NCBI GenBank assembly: GCA_963674975.1
Contig: OY771913.1
Coordinates: 1,674,001-1,738,000, forward strand
DNA length: 64,000 bases
Direction: 5' to 3'
From: UBA4781 sp963674975
Lineage (GTDB): Bacteria > Chloroflexota > Anaerolineae > Anaerolineales > Anaerolineaceae
This document shows positions 34,400 through 42,924 of the stretch, in pieces (the first letter of the stretch is position 1; each line of letters begins with the position of its first letter). The notes beneath the pieces are model-generated. The model made no database searches. It saw only the letters and a list, made by a program, of their open reading frames with translations, and had not been told where the DNA came from. A program made the translations under genes and the position numbers.

Positions 34400-37300
34400 C
34401 TAGAAACCTTCTAATTTGGTAAAGTCAATTACCCGGTCAGCCAGGCTGACAACTTGTTGGAGAAGCCCCAGCCGGTTTTGCTGCAGCTTTTTATCTTCAG
34501 CCATTACCAGCACCTTGTCAAAGAATAAATTAACAGCTGGAATCGTGGGAAGAAAAGCGTTCAGCATATCATCCACCGATCCCGGCTCACGTTTCTGCTG
34601 CAGGGCGTTTTGAACTGCCTGATATAACTGCTTTTCTTCTTCATCAGACAGCAGTTTTTCCTCCAGTGTGAAGCGCTGGGTTATGTCGCGGGTGATGCGC
34701 ACACAGCGTGAGAAAGCCTGCAGGGTTTCCAGCCAGTCTTTGCGGGATGTCCATTTGGTAAGCTGCTGGGCTGCCAGGAAAGCGCGGAAAGGAAGGTTCC
34801 CCTGGGCAGTTTCAACGGCAGCGACGATATCGTAGCGGAATCCTTTTTCAAGCAGGTAGTTGGAAAAGCGTCCTTTGACGAAATCCACGCAGGCGTCAAG
34901 GTCACTGTCTTTCATCTTGATCGGCAGGTATTTTGACGCAATGGTCAAACCCTGTGCAACGTCGAAATCGATTTTCCAATCGATCAGGTTCTGAATGATA
35001 CTGATGGCAGCCCGGCGCAGTCCAAAGGGGTCTTTAGTACCGCTGGGTGCCATATCTGCTGCAAACAAACCGGCTAATGAGTCGAGCCTATCTGCCAGCC
35101 CGATGATCAACCCGATCTTGCTGGTGGGAGCGCTATCTCCGGCAGAGCGCGGGAAATACTGTTCTTCCAGCGCCAGGGCAACCTCTTGCGGCTCACCGGC
35201 TAACTGAGCGTAATACTTACCGATCGTGCCCTGCAGTGAGGTCATTTCGATCACCATGTTTGTCACCAGGTCTGTCTTGCAGAGCTGGGCTGCGCGGCGG
35301 ACGTATCCGCTTTCTTCTTTTGATAGATCAAAGAAAAGCAGCAGGTCATCAACGATCTTTTCGATGCGTTCGTTCTTTTCAAGCATCGAGCCGAGCGCAC
35401 GGTGGAAGGTGAGAGTCCCCAATTTATTGCGGAACCACTTCATATCATGCTGCTGATCTTCTTTGATGAAGAATGCGGCATCTTCAAAACGTGCTTCGAT
35501 AACTTCCTCATTTCCACGGGCAACCACCGCAAGGTGCTGGTCGTCGCCATTGCGTATGGTGATGAAATTAGGAAGAATAGCTCCTCCTTTTGCAGGCAGT
35601 GGAAAATAGCGCTGGTGTTTTTTCATTACATCGATCAACACTTCTTTAGGGAGTTTCAGATGTTCTTTGGAGAAATTGCCCAATAAAGCAGTGGGTGCTT
35701 CAACCAGATTGGTTACTTCATCCAGCAGTTTCTCATCCACTCCATCAGAGGCATGCACACTGCTGCTGAGTTCTTTCACCTGCTCCATGATAGCTTTTCT
35801 TCGTTCAGTATGGTCAAGGATGATACCCTGTGATTCCATGAATTCAAAATATGCACCCGCGTTCTTGACTTCGAATGAATCCTGGTCGTGGAACCGCAAA
35901 CCGCGCGTGATGTTGGCGGAGTCAAGGTCTGCATAGTGAACCGGGATCACCGTGCTGCCGTACAGCGCCAGCAGCCAGCGAATAGGACGCGAGAAAGTCA
36001 CATTGCTGCTGTTCCAGCGCATGGATTTTGTGAAATGAATGGCAGCGGTCAGGTCCTGCAGTGCCTGCGGCAGCACCGCAAGAACAGATTTACCTTTTTG
36101 AAATACTTCGGCGGTGATGTACTTTCCACCGTCGATTTCTTCTACATGCAGGTCTTCCAGCTTCAACCCTTTTCCTTTGGCGAATCCTTCGGCTGCTTTG
36201 GTTGGTTTTCCATCTGCATCGTAAGCGACCTTGGCGGGTGGACCTTTTACAATTTCACGCGTATCGACCTGGCTGGTAGCCAGCTCGTGAATATATACAA
36301 CCAGGCGGCGGGGTGTGCCGAAAATTTTCACACTGTCATAATCGAGACGCAGGTCTTCAAGCATCGCGATGGCATTCTTCTCCAGCTGCTGTAATGCATC
36401 GGAGAGGTCCTGCGCGGGCAGTTCTTCGGTCCCAATTTCGAAAAGAAAAGATTGTGGTGCGGGCGGGATTTCGGACAGCGTACCGTTCAGCGTTAGCTGT
36501 TCTTCTTGCGGCTGCTCTGACAGCAGTTCGTTCTTCTTCAGCCAGGGGAAACCCAATTCTTCACGTTGAGCTAAATACAGCTGTGCGGATTGTTGTGAAA
36601 GCTTACGCATGCGGGAAAACAGATCCTGCCGCTCGGTAACGCCAACCGCACCGCGCGTATCAAGAATATTGAATGTATGAGAGCATTTCAATATGTAATC
36701 ATGAGCGGGTAGAACCAATCCATTTTTTAAACACGCGTTGGCTTCTTTTTCAAACAGGTTGAACATGGTGCGTAGACTATCAACGTCTGCTTTTTCGAAA
36801 TAATAAATACTGTGTTCGCGTTCTCCCAGGTAGTTCACATCTCCATAGGTGAAATGATCGTTCCATTCAATAGTGCGGAAATCGTAATTCCCCTGCAGTG
36901 CCATGGCAATACGTTCCAAACCATACGTGATCTCTACGGCAACAGGCTCCAGCACAATACCGCCGGCTTGCTGGAAATATGTGAACTGGGTGATTTCCTG
37001 TCCATCCAGCCATACTTCCCAGCCCAATCCCCAGGCTCCCAGCGCCGGTGATTCCCAGTTATCTTCCACAAAGCGGATATCGTGGCTGAGCGGATCGATG
37101 CCAAGCGCCTGCAGTGATTTGAGATACAGCTCCTGTGGATTGCCCGGATCGGGTTTCAGGATGACCTGAAATTGATAATGCTGCTGCAGACGGTAGGGAT
37201 TTTCCCCATAACGCCCATCATCCGGGCGGATGGAAGGTTCCACGTAAGCCACATTCCAGGGTTCAGGACCCAGAACGCGCAGGTAGGTAGCCGGGTTCAT

Positions 37301-37411
37301 GGTACCGGCGCCAACCTGGGTGTAGTAAGGCTGCCATATCAAGCAGCCATTTTTTGCCCAGTATTCCTGTAATTTTAAGATGATTTCCTGAAAATGCAGC
37401 GCTTCACTCAT
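34400..37411 (-). CDS. glyQS: Glycyl-tRNA synthetase, fused alpha and beta subunits
   Basis: A 1003-residue single chain joining the two subunits of the bacterial alpha2beta2 enzyme. Residues about 1-290 are the alpha (GlyQ) catalytic part ([58 protein letters not shown]). After a short linker the beta (GlyS) part begins near 322 ([13 protein letters not shown]) and ends with the DALR-type anticodon domain. The frame is open 46 codons further upstream, but ATG at 37411 after TTTTTGGAG gives the GlyQ N-terminus ([18 protein letters not shown]). The 5' leader holds an inverted repeat AAATCG-TT-CGATTT (37423-37436). Confidence 0.95.
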   Translation of the reverse strand: MSEALHFQEIILKLQEYWAKNGCLIWQPYYTQVGAGTMNPATYLRVLGPEPWNVAYVEPSIRPDDGRYGENPYRLQQHYQFQVILKPDPGNPQELYLKSLQALGIDPLSHDIRFVEDNWESPALGAWGLGWEVWLDGQEITQFTYFQQAGGIVLEPVAVEITYGLERIAMALQGNYDFRTIEWNDHFTYGDVNYLGEREHSIYYFEKADVDSLRTMFNLFEKEANACLKNGLVLPAHDYILKCSHTFNILDTRGAVGVTERQDLFSRMRKLSQQSAQLYLAQREELGFPWLKKNELLSEQPQEEQLTLNGTLSEIPPAPQSFLFEIGTEELPAQDLSDALQQLEKNAIAMLEDLRLDYDSVKIFGTPRRLVVYIHELATSQVDTREIVKGPPAKVAYDADGKPTKAAEGFAKGKGLKLEDLHVEEIDGGKYITAEVFQKGKSVLAVLPQALQDLTAAIHFTKSMRWNSSNVTFSRPIRWLLALYGSTVIPVHYADLDSANITRGLRFHDQDSFEVKNAGAYFEFMESQGIILDHTERRKAIMEQVKELSSSVHASDGVDEKLLDEVTNLVEAPTALLGNFSKEHLKLPKEVLIDVMKKHQRYFPLPAKGGAILPNFITIRNGDDQHLAVVARGNEEVIEARFEDAAFFIKEDQQHDMKWFRNKLGTLTFHRALGSMLEKNERIEKIVDDLLLFFDLSKEESGYVRRAAQLCKTDLVTNMVIEMTSLQGTIGKYYAQLAGEPQEVALALEEQYFPRSAGDSAPTSKIGLIIGLADRLDSLAGLFAADMAPSGTKDPFGLRRAAISIIQNLIDWKIDFDVAQGLTIASKYLPIKMKDSDLDACVDFVKGRFSNYLLEKGFRYDIVAAVETAQGNLPFRAFLAAQQLTKWTSRKDWLETLQAFSRCVRITRDITQRFTLEEKLLSDEEEKQLYQAVQNALQQKREPGSVDDMLNAFLPTIPAVNLFFDKVLVMAEDKKLQQNRLGLLQQVVSLADRVIDFTKLEGF

Positions 37412-37473
37412 AATGACTCCAAAAATCGTTCGATTTAAATTCAATCTACGAATTATACCAATCTCGTGAAAAT

Positions 37474-38127
37474 TTAGAGATCCCTTGAATAAACAATGAT
37501 CTCGCGTTCGATTCCCAGCAGCGTTGACCATACTTTGCTGCGCTGCCAATCAGCAGAAAACTTTTCCCAGCTTTCCTTCTGCACTCTGCGGTTTTGAGGG
37601 AGGTTTACCAGGTATGGATTCGGGTCAAGAAGGTACAGGGTATCTTCTTCGGAAGAGAAATCAATGATATTCACCCAGTGAGCGCCGCTGTTTTTCCATA
37701 TCTTTAAAGCGGTGAGGTATTTTCCTGAAATGATCTTTTCCATAATAACGGCACGGTTCGCACAGCTTATTCTTTCGGCAGTCCAGGGCAGCCCCAATTT
37801 CTGCATCCATTGATTGAAAGCAAAGACCATGCCCCAGGGAGTGGTGGCTCCACCGACCGATGGAATGGCGCGGGGAAGGCGGTCCCAGAAATGAAAGTTG
37901 GTCTGATGGATGATGTTCTCTTTTCGCAGTGATAAATTCGGAACATTTTCTTGATGAAGGATAAGGTTGATGATCATTGCCAGACTGGTTGGACCGCAGT
38001 CATTGGAAACCACACCCTTTTCACGAAATCCCTGCGACATGTAGAATTGACCAAAGGAAGAGGGAAATGTCTTTTCAAAAAGGGGTTGGTCCTCTTGTGG
38101 GTTCTGGTCTGATCGATTTGTCTCCAT
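37474..38127 (-). CDS. C39-like cysteine peptidase domain protein, cytoplasmic
   Basis: A 217-residue protein with a papain-like C39_2 domain. The putative catalytic residues are Cys in [15 protein letters not shown] near 41-55, His in [11 protein letters not shown] near 162 and Asp in [10 protein letters not shown] near 180. Unlike the C39/TPR protein at 15946 it has no signal peptide or membrane segment. It could be a peptidase or an inactive binding protein; the substrate is unknown. It lies upstream of glyQS on the same strand and is divergent from the LysM lipoprotein gene, with an inverted repeat (38143-38163) in the gap. Confidence 0.7.
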   Translation of the reverse strand: METNRSDQNPQEDQPLFEKTFPSSFGQFYMSQGFREKGVVSNDCGPTSLAMIINLILHQENVPNLSLRKENIIHQTNFHFWDRLPRAIPSVGGATTPWGMVFAFNQWMQKLGLPWTAERISCANRAVIMEKIISGKYLTALKIWKNSGAHWVNIIDFSSEEDTLYLLDPNPYLVNLPQNRRVQKESWEKFSADWQRSKVWSTLLGIEREIIVYSRDL

Positions 38128-38142
38128 ATTAGCACTTCATTA

Positions 38143-38163
38143 AATACCATTATAAAAGGTATT
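38143..38163. promoter_or_regulatory. Inverted repeat between divergent genes
   Basis: AATACC and GGTATT form a 6-bp inverted repeat around a 9-base A-T centre in the 59-base gap between two divergent envelope-related genes. The centre holds a minus-strand TATAAT, so it could be an operator overlapping the C39-like gene's promoter. Confidence 0.3.
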
Positions 38164-38186
38164 ATACGAAAGTATAATTTTTCATC

Positions 38187-39125
38187 ATGAAAAAGAGTAA
38201 ATCCTTTCTGCTGATTTTGGTTGTTTTCCTGGCTGGCTGTTCCACAGGGCAGCAGCTGCAGAATGCCGCAGCGTTAACTCCCTATGGGGCTACCCTTGCA
38301 CCAGCACAACCGGTTGAAACTGCAGAAGCAACAGAAACTCCTTTACCGACGCCTTCCCCAACTCCTCAATATCACTCTGTGCAGTCTGGAGAAACCATGT
38401 CCAGCATTGCCCTGCTGTATGGGCTGGATATGGGAGATGTGGTGCTGGCAAATCCTGATATCAATCCTAACGCCATGGTGGTTGGGATGCAGATCTTGAT
38501 CCCATCGAAAACAGAAAGCACTGCTGCAGCCACCGTGAGTGCAGAAACCGCACCGATCCAACTTGGCGAGCCCAATTGTATGAAGGAGAAGAGCGGCGGG
38601 CTGTGGTGTTTTCTCACAGCGGAGAATACAAATGAGTATGCAGTAGAAAATGTGCTGGTGGAGATCACACTGGGAGATGAGAGCGGTTCGCAGTTAACCG
38701 CGCAGATCGCTGCTGCTCCTCTTAATCTGATTACCAGTCAGGGGCAGCTTCCACTTTCCGCGTATTTTCCCCCGCCTGTTCCACAGCCGTACCGCACCAG
38801 TTCCATTCTGATTTCTGCCATTCCGGTGGAAGATGAGAGCCGTTATATAGAAGCAGAGATTCTGGATCAAAATGTCGCGATCTCGGAAGATGGACTGACT
38901 GCTCAAGTTGATGCCAGAGTATTTGTGAATGGGATTGTTGGGGAAACCGTACAGGTATGGCTGTCGGCTGCTGCCGTAGACGAAGAAGGTGCGATCGTTG
39001 GCGTGCGGCGGATCGAAGCCACAGGGGTTCTCGATGAGATCGGCGTGATCGAGGTGAGTGGATTCATTTATTCAGCGGGAGCAGTTATCGATGCGGTACA
39101 GTTGAATGTCGAAGCCAGTTATTAA
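38187..39125 (+). CDS. LysM-domain lipoprotein
   Basis: A 312-residue lipoprotein with lipobox VFLAGC at about residues 13-18, a Thr/Pro linker (PLPTPSPTPQ) and one LysM module at about 62-107 (YHSVQSGETMSSIALLYGL, VVGMQILIPS). The C-terminal 180 residues look like one or two beta-sandwich domains of a type that I do not recognise. It should bind peptidoglycan at the cell surface. TATAAT (38173-38178) ends 8 bases before the ATG and no Shine-Dalgarno is seen, so the message may be leaderless. The SDR gene follows by 18 bases. Confidence 0.8.
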   Translation: MKKSKSFLLILVVFLAGCSTGQQLQNAAALTPYGATLAPAQPVETAEATETPLPTPSPTPQYHSVQSGETMSSIALLYGLDMGDVVLANPDINPNAMVVGMQILIPSKTESTAAATVSAETAPIQLGEPNCMKEKSGGLWCFLTAENTNEYAVENVLVEITLGDESGSQLTAQIAAAPLNLITSQGQLPLSAYFPPPVPQPYRTSSILISAIPVEDESRYIEAEILDQNVAISEDGLTAQVDARVFVNGIVGETVQVWLSAAAVDEEGAIVGVRRIEATGVLDEIGVIEVSGFIYSAGAVIDAVQLNVEASY

Positions 39126-39143
39126 TACTCAGCGGAGCGAAAA

Positions 39144-39959
39144 ATGACGATTGCAGGAAAAACTGTTCTGATCACTGGTTCAACAGATGGAATCGGCAAG
39201 CAAACTGCCAGAGTTCTGGCGCAGCAGGGAGCTAGGGTGCTGATCCACGGGCGCAGCACCGAAAAGGTAAATACTGCTGTCAGGGAGCTTCAGCAGGCTT
39301 TTCCTGAAACCGAGCCGCGTGGCTATGTTGCGGATTTTTCATCTCTGCAGGCAGTGCGGAATCTGGCTGAAGAAATTCTCGCCGTGGAACCGATACTGCA
39401 TGTACTGATCAACAATGCCGGTACCCATGCACAAGAATTTTATTTAACGAAAGACGGTTTCGAACTAACCTTTGCGGTGAATCAGCTGGCGCCTTTTTTA
39501 TTGACCAGGCTGCTGTTGCCCAGATTGAAAGAAAGCTCACCTGCACGCATTGTGAATGTAACATCCATTGCCCACCATATGCGCAATCTGGATATTTCAA
39601 AGATCAATGATCTCTCTGCATTTACAACCTGGAATGCATACAAGATTTCAAAATTCGCAAATATCGCGACCACCTATCAATTTGCAGAACGACTCGATAA
39701 GAAATTAGTAACGGTCAACTGTCTGCATCCGGGTACGGTGGATACCAAAATGCTGCACAGTTTATTCCCGGATATTCAGGGGATCAGTACTGCAGATGGA
39801 GCGAAAAATTCCATCTATCTGGCTTCTTCCGATGAAGTGGCAGAGATAAGCGGTGCATATTTTGAGGATGGAAAGCAGTTGGAATCTGCTCCTGAAACCT
39901 ATAATAAAGAGCTGCAGCTGGCACTCTGGAAGCAGTGCAGCGAATGGGTGGGATTATAA
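39144..39959 (+). CDS. Short-chain dehydrogenase/reductase (retinol-dehydrogenase-like)
   Basis: A 271-residue classical SDR. The cofactor loop is TGSTDGIGKQTA at about 10-21 (TGxxxGIG), HGRS follows the second strand and suggests NADP(H), NNAG lies near 92 and the catalytic residues are Ser in NVTSIAHH and Tyr/Lys in NAYKISKFA near 170. The length and the NAYKISKFAN form resemble the retinol-dehydrogenase-like branch, but the substrate is unknown. GGAG is 7 bases before the ATG. It probably shares the LysM lipoprotein transcript and ends at a terminator. Confidence 0.85.
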   Translation: MTIAGKTVLITGSTDGIGKQTARVLAQQGARVLIHGRSTEKVNTAVRELQQAFPETEPRGYVADFSSLQAVRNLAEEILAVEPILHVLINNAGTHAQEFYLTKDGFELTFAVNQLAPFLLTRLLLPRLKESSPARIVNVTSIAHHMRNLDISKINDLSAFTTWNAYKISKFANIATTYQFAERLDKKLVTVNCLHPGTVDTKMLHSLFPDIQGISTADGAKNSIYLASSDEVAEISGAYFEDGKQLESAPETYNKELQLALWKQCSEWVGL

Positions 39960-39960
39960 A

Positions 39961-39983
39961 AAAGCTCCCGTTGCGGGAGCTTT
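39961..39983. terminator. Bidirectional rho-independent terminator
   Basis: A 10-bp perfect stem AAAGCTCCCG/CGGGAGCTTT with a 3-base loop between the convergent SDR and lexA genes. The minus-strand exit runs into TTTTTTTATAA, so it is probably strongest for lexA. Confidence 0.85.
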
Positions 39984-39986
39984 GCT

Positions 39987-40715
39987 TTATGCAGCTACGG
40001 AAGGCATTTGCCGGATTACCATGACGACTTTCCCCATGATGCGTAAACTGGCAGGATTGTTGATGTAGATTGGTCCCATTGAGGGATTGGCAGGCTGCAG
40101 GCGGATGCGGTTCTGTTCCTTGTAAAAATATTTCAAGGTGGTTTCATCTTTATCATCCAGCCATACTGCTACCATTTCACCGTTTTGTGCCTGGTTGGTG
40201 CGTTTCATGACGACCATATCCCCATCATTGATCATGGCATCGATCATGGAATCGCCCTGAACTTCAAGGGCAAACAGGTCTTCGATCTTTTCTTTGGCTG
40301 GCAGCAGGCTGCGGGCGATCTCAATGCTGCTCTCCGGATCGAAATAGTTCACATCTGAAACAGGCATGGGAATGGGTTCACTGGCTACGATACGACCCAT
40401 CACAGGGATCTGCAGCAGATCGTCGAGGGCAGCGCCGGCTTTTTGAACGGCACTGGTTACCCGTGATGCCAGAGAAGGTTCGCTTTCGATCTCTTTCTTG
40501 ATGCAGATGCTGCGGGATATGTGATTTTCACGTGAGATATATCCTAACTCTTCCAGTTGCTTGAGATAGTAATCAACCAGCGAAGTGGATTTCACGTTGA
40601 TGCTTTCACCGATCTCACGAATTGAAGGTGAATACCCATTCAATTCTTGAAATTCGGTCAAAAATCGCATAATTTTTTTATGTCGGTTTCCAAGTCCTTC
40701 TGATTTGCGTGCCAT
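39987..40715 (-). CDS. lexA: LexA repressor with Ala-Ser cleavage site
   Basis: A 242-residue SOS repressor and self-cleaving serine protease. The N-terminal winged helix (KKIMRFLTEFQELNGYSPSI, STSLVDYYLKQLEELGYI) reads the SOS box. The catalytic dyad is Ser156 (VQGDSMIDAM) and Lys195 (ETTLKYFY). The autocleavage site, nearly always Ala-Gly, is Ala111-Ser112 (VMGRIVASEP), and the stretch between it and Ser156 is about ten residues longer than in E. coli. AGGAG precedes the ATG. The promoter holds a perfect GAAC-N4-GTTC box between -35 and -10, so it is autoregulated. Confidence 0.93.
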   Translation of the reverse strand: MARKSEGLGNRHKKIMRFLTEFQELNGYSPSIREIGESINVKSTSLVDYYLKQLEELGYISRENHISRSICIKKEIESEPSLASRVTSAVQKAGAALDDLLQIPVMGRIVASEPIPMPVSDVNYFDPESSIEIARSLLPAKEKIEDLFALEVQGDSMIDAMINDGDMVVMKRTNQAQNGEMVAVWLDDKDETTLKYFYKEQNRIRLQPANPSMGPIYINNPASLRIMGKVVMVIRQMPSVAA

Positions 40716-40753
40716 ATCGCACTCCTCATGAATAATTGGACAAATGTACTAAT

Positions 40754-40782
40754 AATATACCGGAACATACGTTCTGTGTCAA
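40754..40782 (-). promoter_or_regulatory. lexA promoter
   Basis: Minus strand: perfect -35 TTGACA (40782-40777), 17-base spacer, -10 TATATT (40759-40754). Confidence 0.85.
40763..40774 (-). promoter_or_regulatory. LexA (SOS) operator
   Basis: GAACGTATGTTC on the minus strand (GAACATACGTTC on the plus) is a perfect match to the Gram-positive SOS box GAAC-N4-GTTC. It lies wholly in the spacer between -35 and -10, where bound LexA would block polymerase. A weaker GGACAAATGTAC at 40738-40749 may be a second site. Confidence 0.88.
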
Positions 40783-40830
40783 GAGCATGTTTTTTCAAAA
40801 AAATTGAATAATATAGGAAAAATGACAGTT

Positions 40831-41727
40831 TTATTCTTTAAGGAATGCCAGTCCGCACCAGTCGCCCTGTGTGATCTGTTCTATATAGAAAAAACCGTTT
40901 TGCTTTGCCTTTTGTTTAATCTCCTCCACCTGGTCATATAAAATACCGGAAAGAAGAAGAATTCCCTGATTGCTGACAAGTTCACCCATACCAAGGTCAA
41001 ACAGTTCTTCCAGAATTTTGAGCAGGATGTTGGCGACCACAAGAGGAGCCTGCTTGAGGGAAAATTGCCCTTCACGAATTTCGGTAACCGAAGCAAGCCC
41101 GATCTCCACTTGATCTTGAACACCGTTGAGTTCCAGATTTTCCTTCGATGAAAGCACTGCCGCTTCGCTGATATCCACTGCTACCGAATGCGATGCCCCC
41201 AGCAGAATACCTGCGATCGAGAGAACCGCAGAACCGCAGCCCACATCGATCATGTTTATCTCCGGCTGTATATATTTTTCCAGCAGTTCCAGGCTGAGCT
41301 GTGTGGTTGGATGGGTGCCGGTGCCAAATGCCATACCGGGATTGATGCGGATTGGGATGCGTGAAGAGCTTTCTTTTTTATACCAGGATGGAATAATGAT
41401 CAGCTTTTGACCAATTTCAAGCGGCTTATAGTATTTTTTCCACGAAGCCATCCAATTTTCATCATGAATGCGCCGGTAGGTTGGATCCGGGACGGGCAGG
41501 ATCTTGTTCAGGTAAAAAACAGCTTTTTCGATCTCATGTTTCTTGAGTTCCAGATCAGCATCTTCAACCAGGTATGCAAAGACCCTGACGCTATCTTTTT
41601 TACAGTTTTCCGGATCACGTTCAATGACAACCCCCTGATATGCATGTCGATTCAGAATTTCAGCAACTACTTCAGCTTGTTCGCCCGGGAGGATGAAAGA
41701 GACTTCCAGCCAGGTTTGTTTATCCAC
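40831..41727 (-). CDS. prmA: Ribosomal protein L11 methyltransferase
   Basis: A 298-residue SAM-dependent enzyme that trimethylates ribosomal protein L11. The N-terminal substrate-recognition domain leads through [18 protein letters not shown] to the PrmA signature [20 protein letters not shown] near 128-147, the SAM loop [15 protein letters not shown] near 157-171, and the catalytic-site [13 protein letters not shown] near 228. Its start overlaps the end of dnaJ by 8 bases. It is the last gene of the hrcA operon, a placement also common in Firmicutes. No terminator is seen before the lexA promoter. Confidence 0.94.
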   Translation of the reverse strand: MDKQTWLEVSFILPGEQAEVVAEILNRHAYQGVVIERDPENCKKDSVRVFAYLVEDADLELKKHEIEKAVFYLNKILPVPDPTYRRIHDENWMASWKKYYKPLEIGQKLIIIPSWYKKESSSRIPIRINPGMAFGTGTHPTTQLSLELLEKYIQPEINMIDVGCGSAVLSIAGILLGASHSVAVDISEAAVLSSKENLELNGVQDQVEIGLASVTEIREGQFSLKQAPLVVANILLKILEELFDLGMGELVSNQGILLLSGILYDQVEEIKQKAKQNGFFYIEQITQGDWCGLAFLKE

Positions 41728-42841
41728 CCAGAACCTCTTTGAGCTTATCTACAAAGCTCTTCTCCTGTGGATGAACCTCGCTGTCCAGTGTTTCGGCTAA
41801 TTTCTCGAATAGTTCGCGCTGTTCTTTGGTTACCCGTTTGGGAATGTCAACATCAACGACCACAAGTTCATCTCCTGTACCGTTTGAATGTATGCGTGGA
41901 AAACCCTTTCCGTGAAGGCGGAATACTTTTCCTGACTGCGTGCCGGAAGGGATGGATAACTTCACATCGCCGCTCATGGTGGGTACCATGATATCTGCTC
42001 CCAGGGTTGCCTGAGCGATGTTGATGGTCAGGTTGAGCAGAATATCGCTGTCTCTTCGTTTGAAAAACTTATGCGGGCGTACACCGATCTTGATGTACAG
42101 GTTGCCGCGCGGTCCACCGTTAGCGCCGGGCTGTCCTTCTCCCGAGAGGCGGATCTGTGTTCCATCGTCCACGCCAGCCGGGATCGGTATCGTCTTGTGA
42201 ATGGTTTTTGTTTCATATCCATGACCGCGGCAGTTATGACAGGGTTGTTCGATCACCTTGCCGTTCCCTCCGCAGGTAGGGCAGGTTGTAACCTGCACCA
42301 TCGAACCGAGAAAAGTGTTCCGAACCTGGCGCACTTCTCCGCGTCCACCGCAGGTAGAACAGGTTTTTGTGCTGGTCCCGGGTTCTGATCCGGTACCTTT
42401 ACAGACCTGGCAGACCTCTTCACGGGTGATGGCAATTTCTTTATCTGCCCCGCTGAATGCTTCTTCAAAGGTCAATACCTGTGTGACAATGATATCCTGA
42501 CCGCGGTGGGGGGAATTACGCCTGCGGCTGCTGCTTCCAAAACCGCCAAAACCAAAGAATTGCTCGAATATCTCGAAAGGATCGATGGTAGAAGCGTCCC
42601 ACTGGGCACCATTTCCACTCACACCGGCGAAGCCATAGCGATCGTAAGCTGCACGCTTATCCGGATCGCTTAACACGGCGAAAGCTTCGTTGATCTCTTT
42701 GAAATTTTCTTCCGCGTCTGTTTCGTGGTTCACATCCGGGTGATATTGGCGAGCCAGTTTTCGAAATGCAGATTTGATTTCGTCGCCGGACGCGTTTTTG
42801 GAAACTCCCAGTACTTCGTAGTAATCTCTTTTTTCTGCCAT
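41720..42841 (-). CDS. dnaJ: Chaperone DnaJ (Hsp40)
   Basis: A 373-residue type I DnaJ. The J-domain has YHPDVNHE (HPD triad) near residue 30-37, followed by a Gly/Phe-rich region, four CxxCxGxG zinc repeats ([32 protein letters not shown]; about 145-210) and C-terminal substrate-binding domains. It stimulates DnaK ATPase and delivers unfolded clients. A TTG start 4 codons upstream is possible; ATG 42841 is preferred. A strong intrinsic terminator lies between dnaK and this gene, so its expression is probably lower than that of dnaK. Confidence 0.95.
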   Translation of the reverse strand: MAEKRDYYEVLGVSKNASGDEIKSAFRKLARQYHPDVNHETDAEENFKEINEAFAVLSDPDKRAAYDRYGFAGVSGNGAQWDASTIDPFEIFEQFFGFGGFGSSSRRRNSPHRGQDIIVTQVLTFEEAFSGADKEIAITREEVCQVCKGTGSEPGTSTKTCSTCGGRGEVRQVRNTFLGSMVQVTTCPTCGGNGKVIEQPCHNCRGHGYETKTIHKTIPIPAGVDDGTQIRLSGEGQPGANGGPRGNLYIKIGVRPHKFFKRRDSDILLNLTINIAQATLGADIMVPTMSGDVKLSIPSGTQSGKVFRLHGKGFPRIHSNGTGDELVVVDVDIPKRVTKEQRELFEKLAETLDSEVHPQEKSFVDKLKEVLGG

Positions 42842-42867
42842 CAAATGATCCAAAAAATTTATGAAAA

Positions 42868-42898
42868 AGCGTTTTGGGGTTTAACGCCCCAAAACGCT
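42868..42898 (-). terminator. Intrinsic terminator between dnaK and dnaJ
   Basis: A perfect 12-bp stem AGCGTTTTGGGG/CCCCAAAACGCT with a 7-base loop, followed on the minus strand by TTTTTCATAAATTTTTT. It lies inside the heat-shock operon, 26 bases after the dnaK stop, and probably acts as a partial terminator that sets the DnaK:DnaJ ratio. Confidence 0.9.
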
Positions 42899-42924
42899 AT
42901 CAATTGTACTTGAAAAATCAAAGC

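Noticed and set aside
37412..37549. 46-codon upstream extension of the glyQS frame.
   Set aside because: It covers the leader with a -10-like box and inverted repeat, and the GlyQ N-terminus starts at 37411 behind GGAG.
38129..38137. TTAGCACTT, resembling half of a CIRCE element.
   Set aside because: No GAGTGCTAA partner follows at 9 bases; only one half is present.
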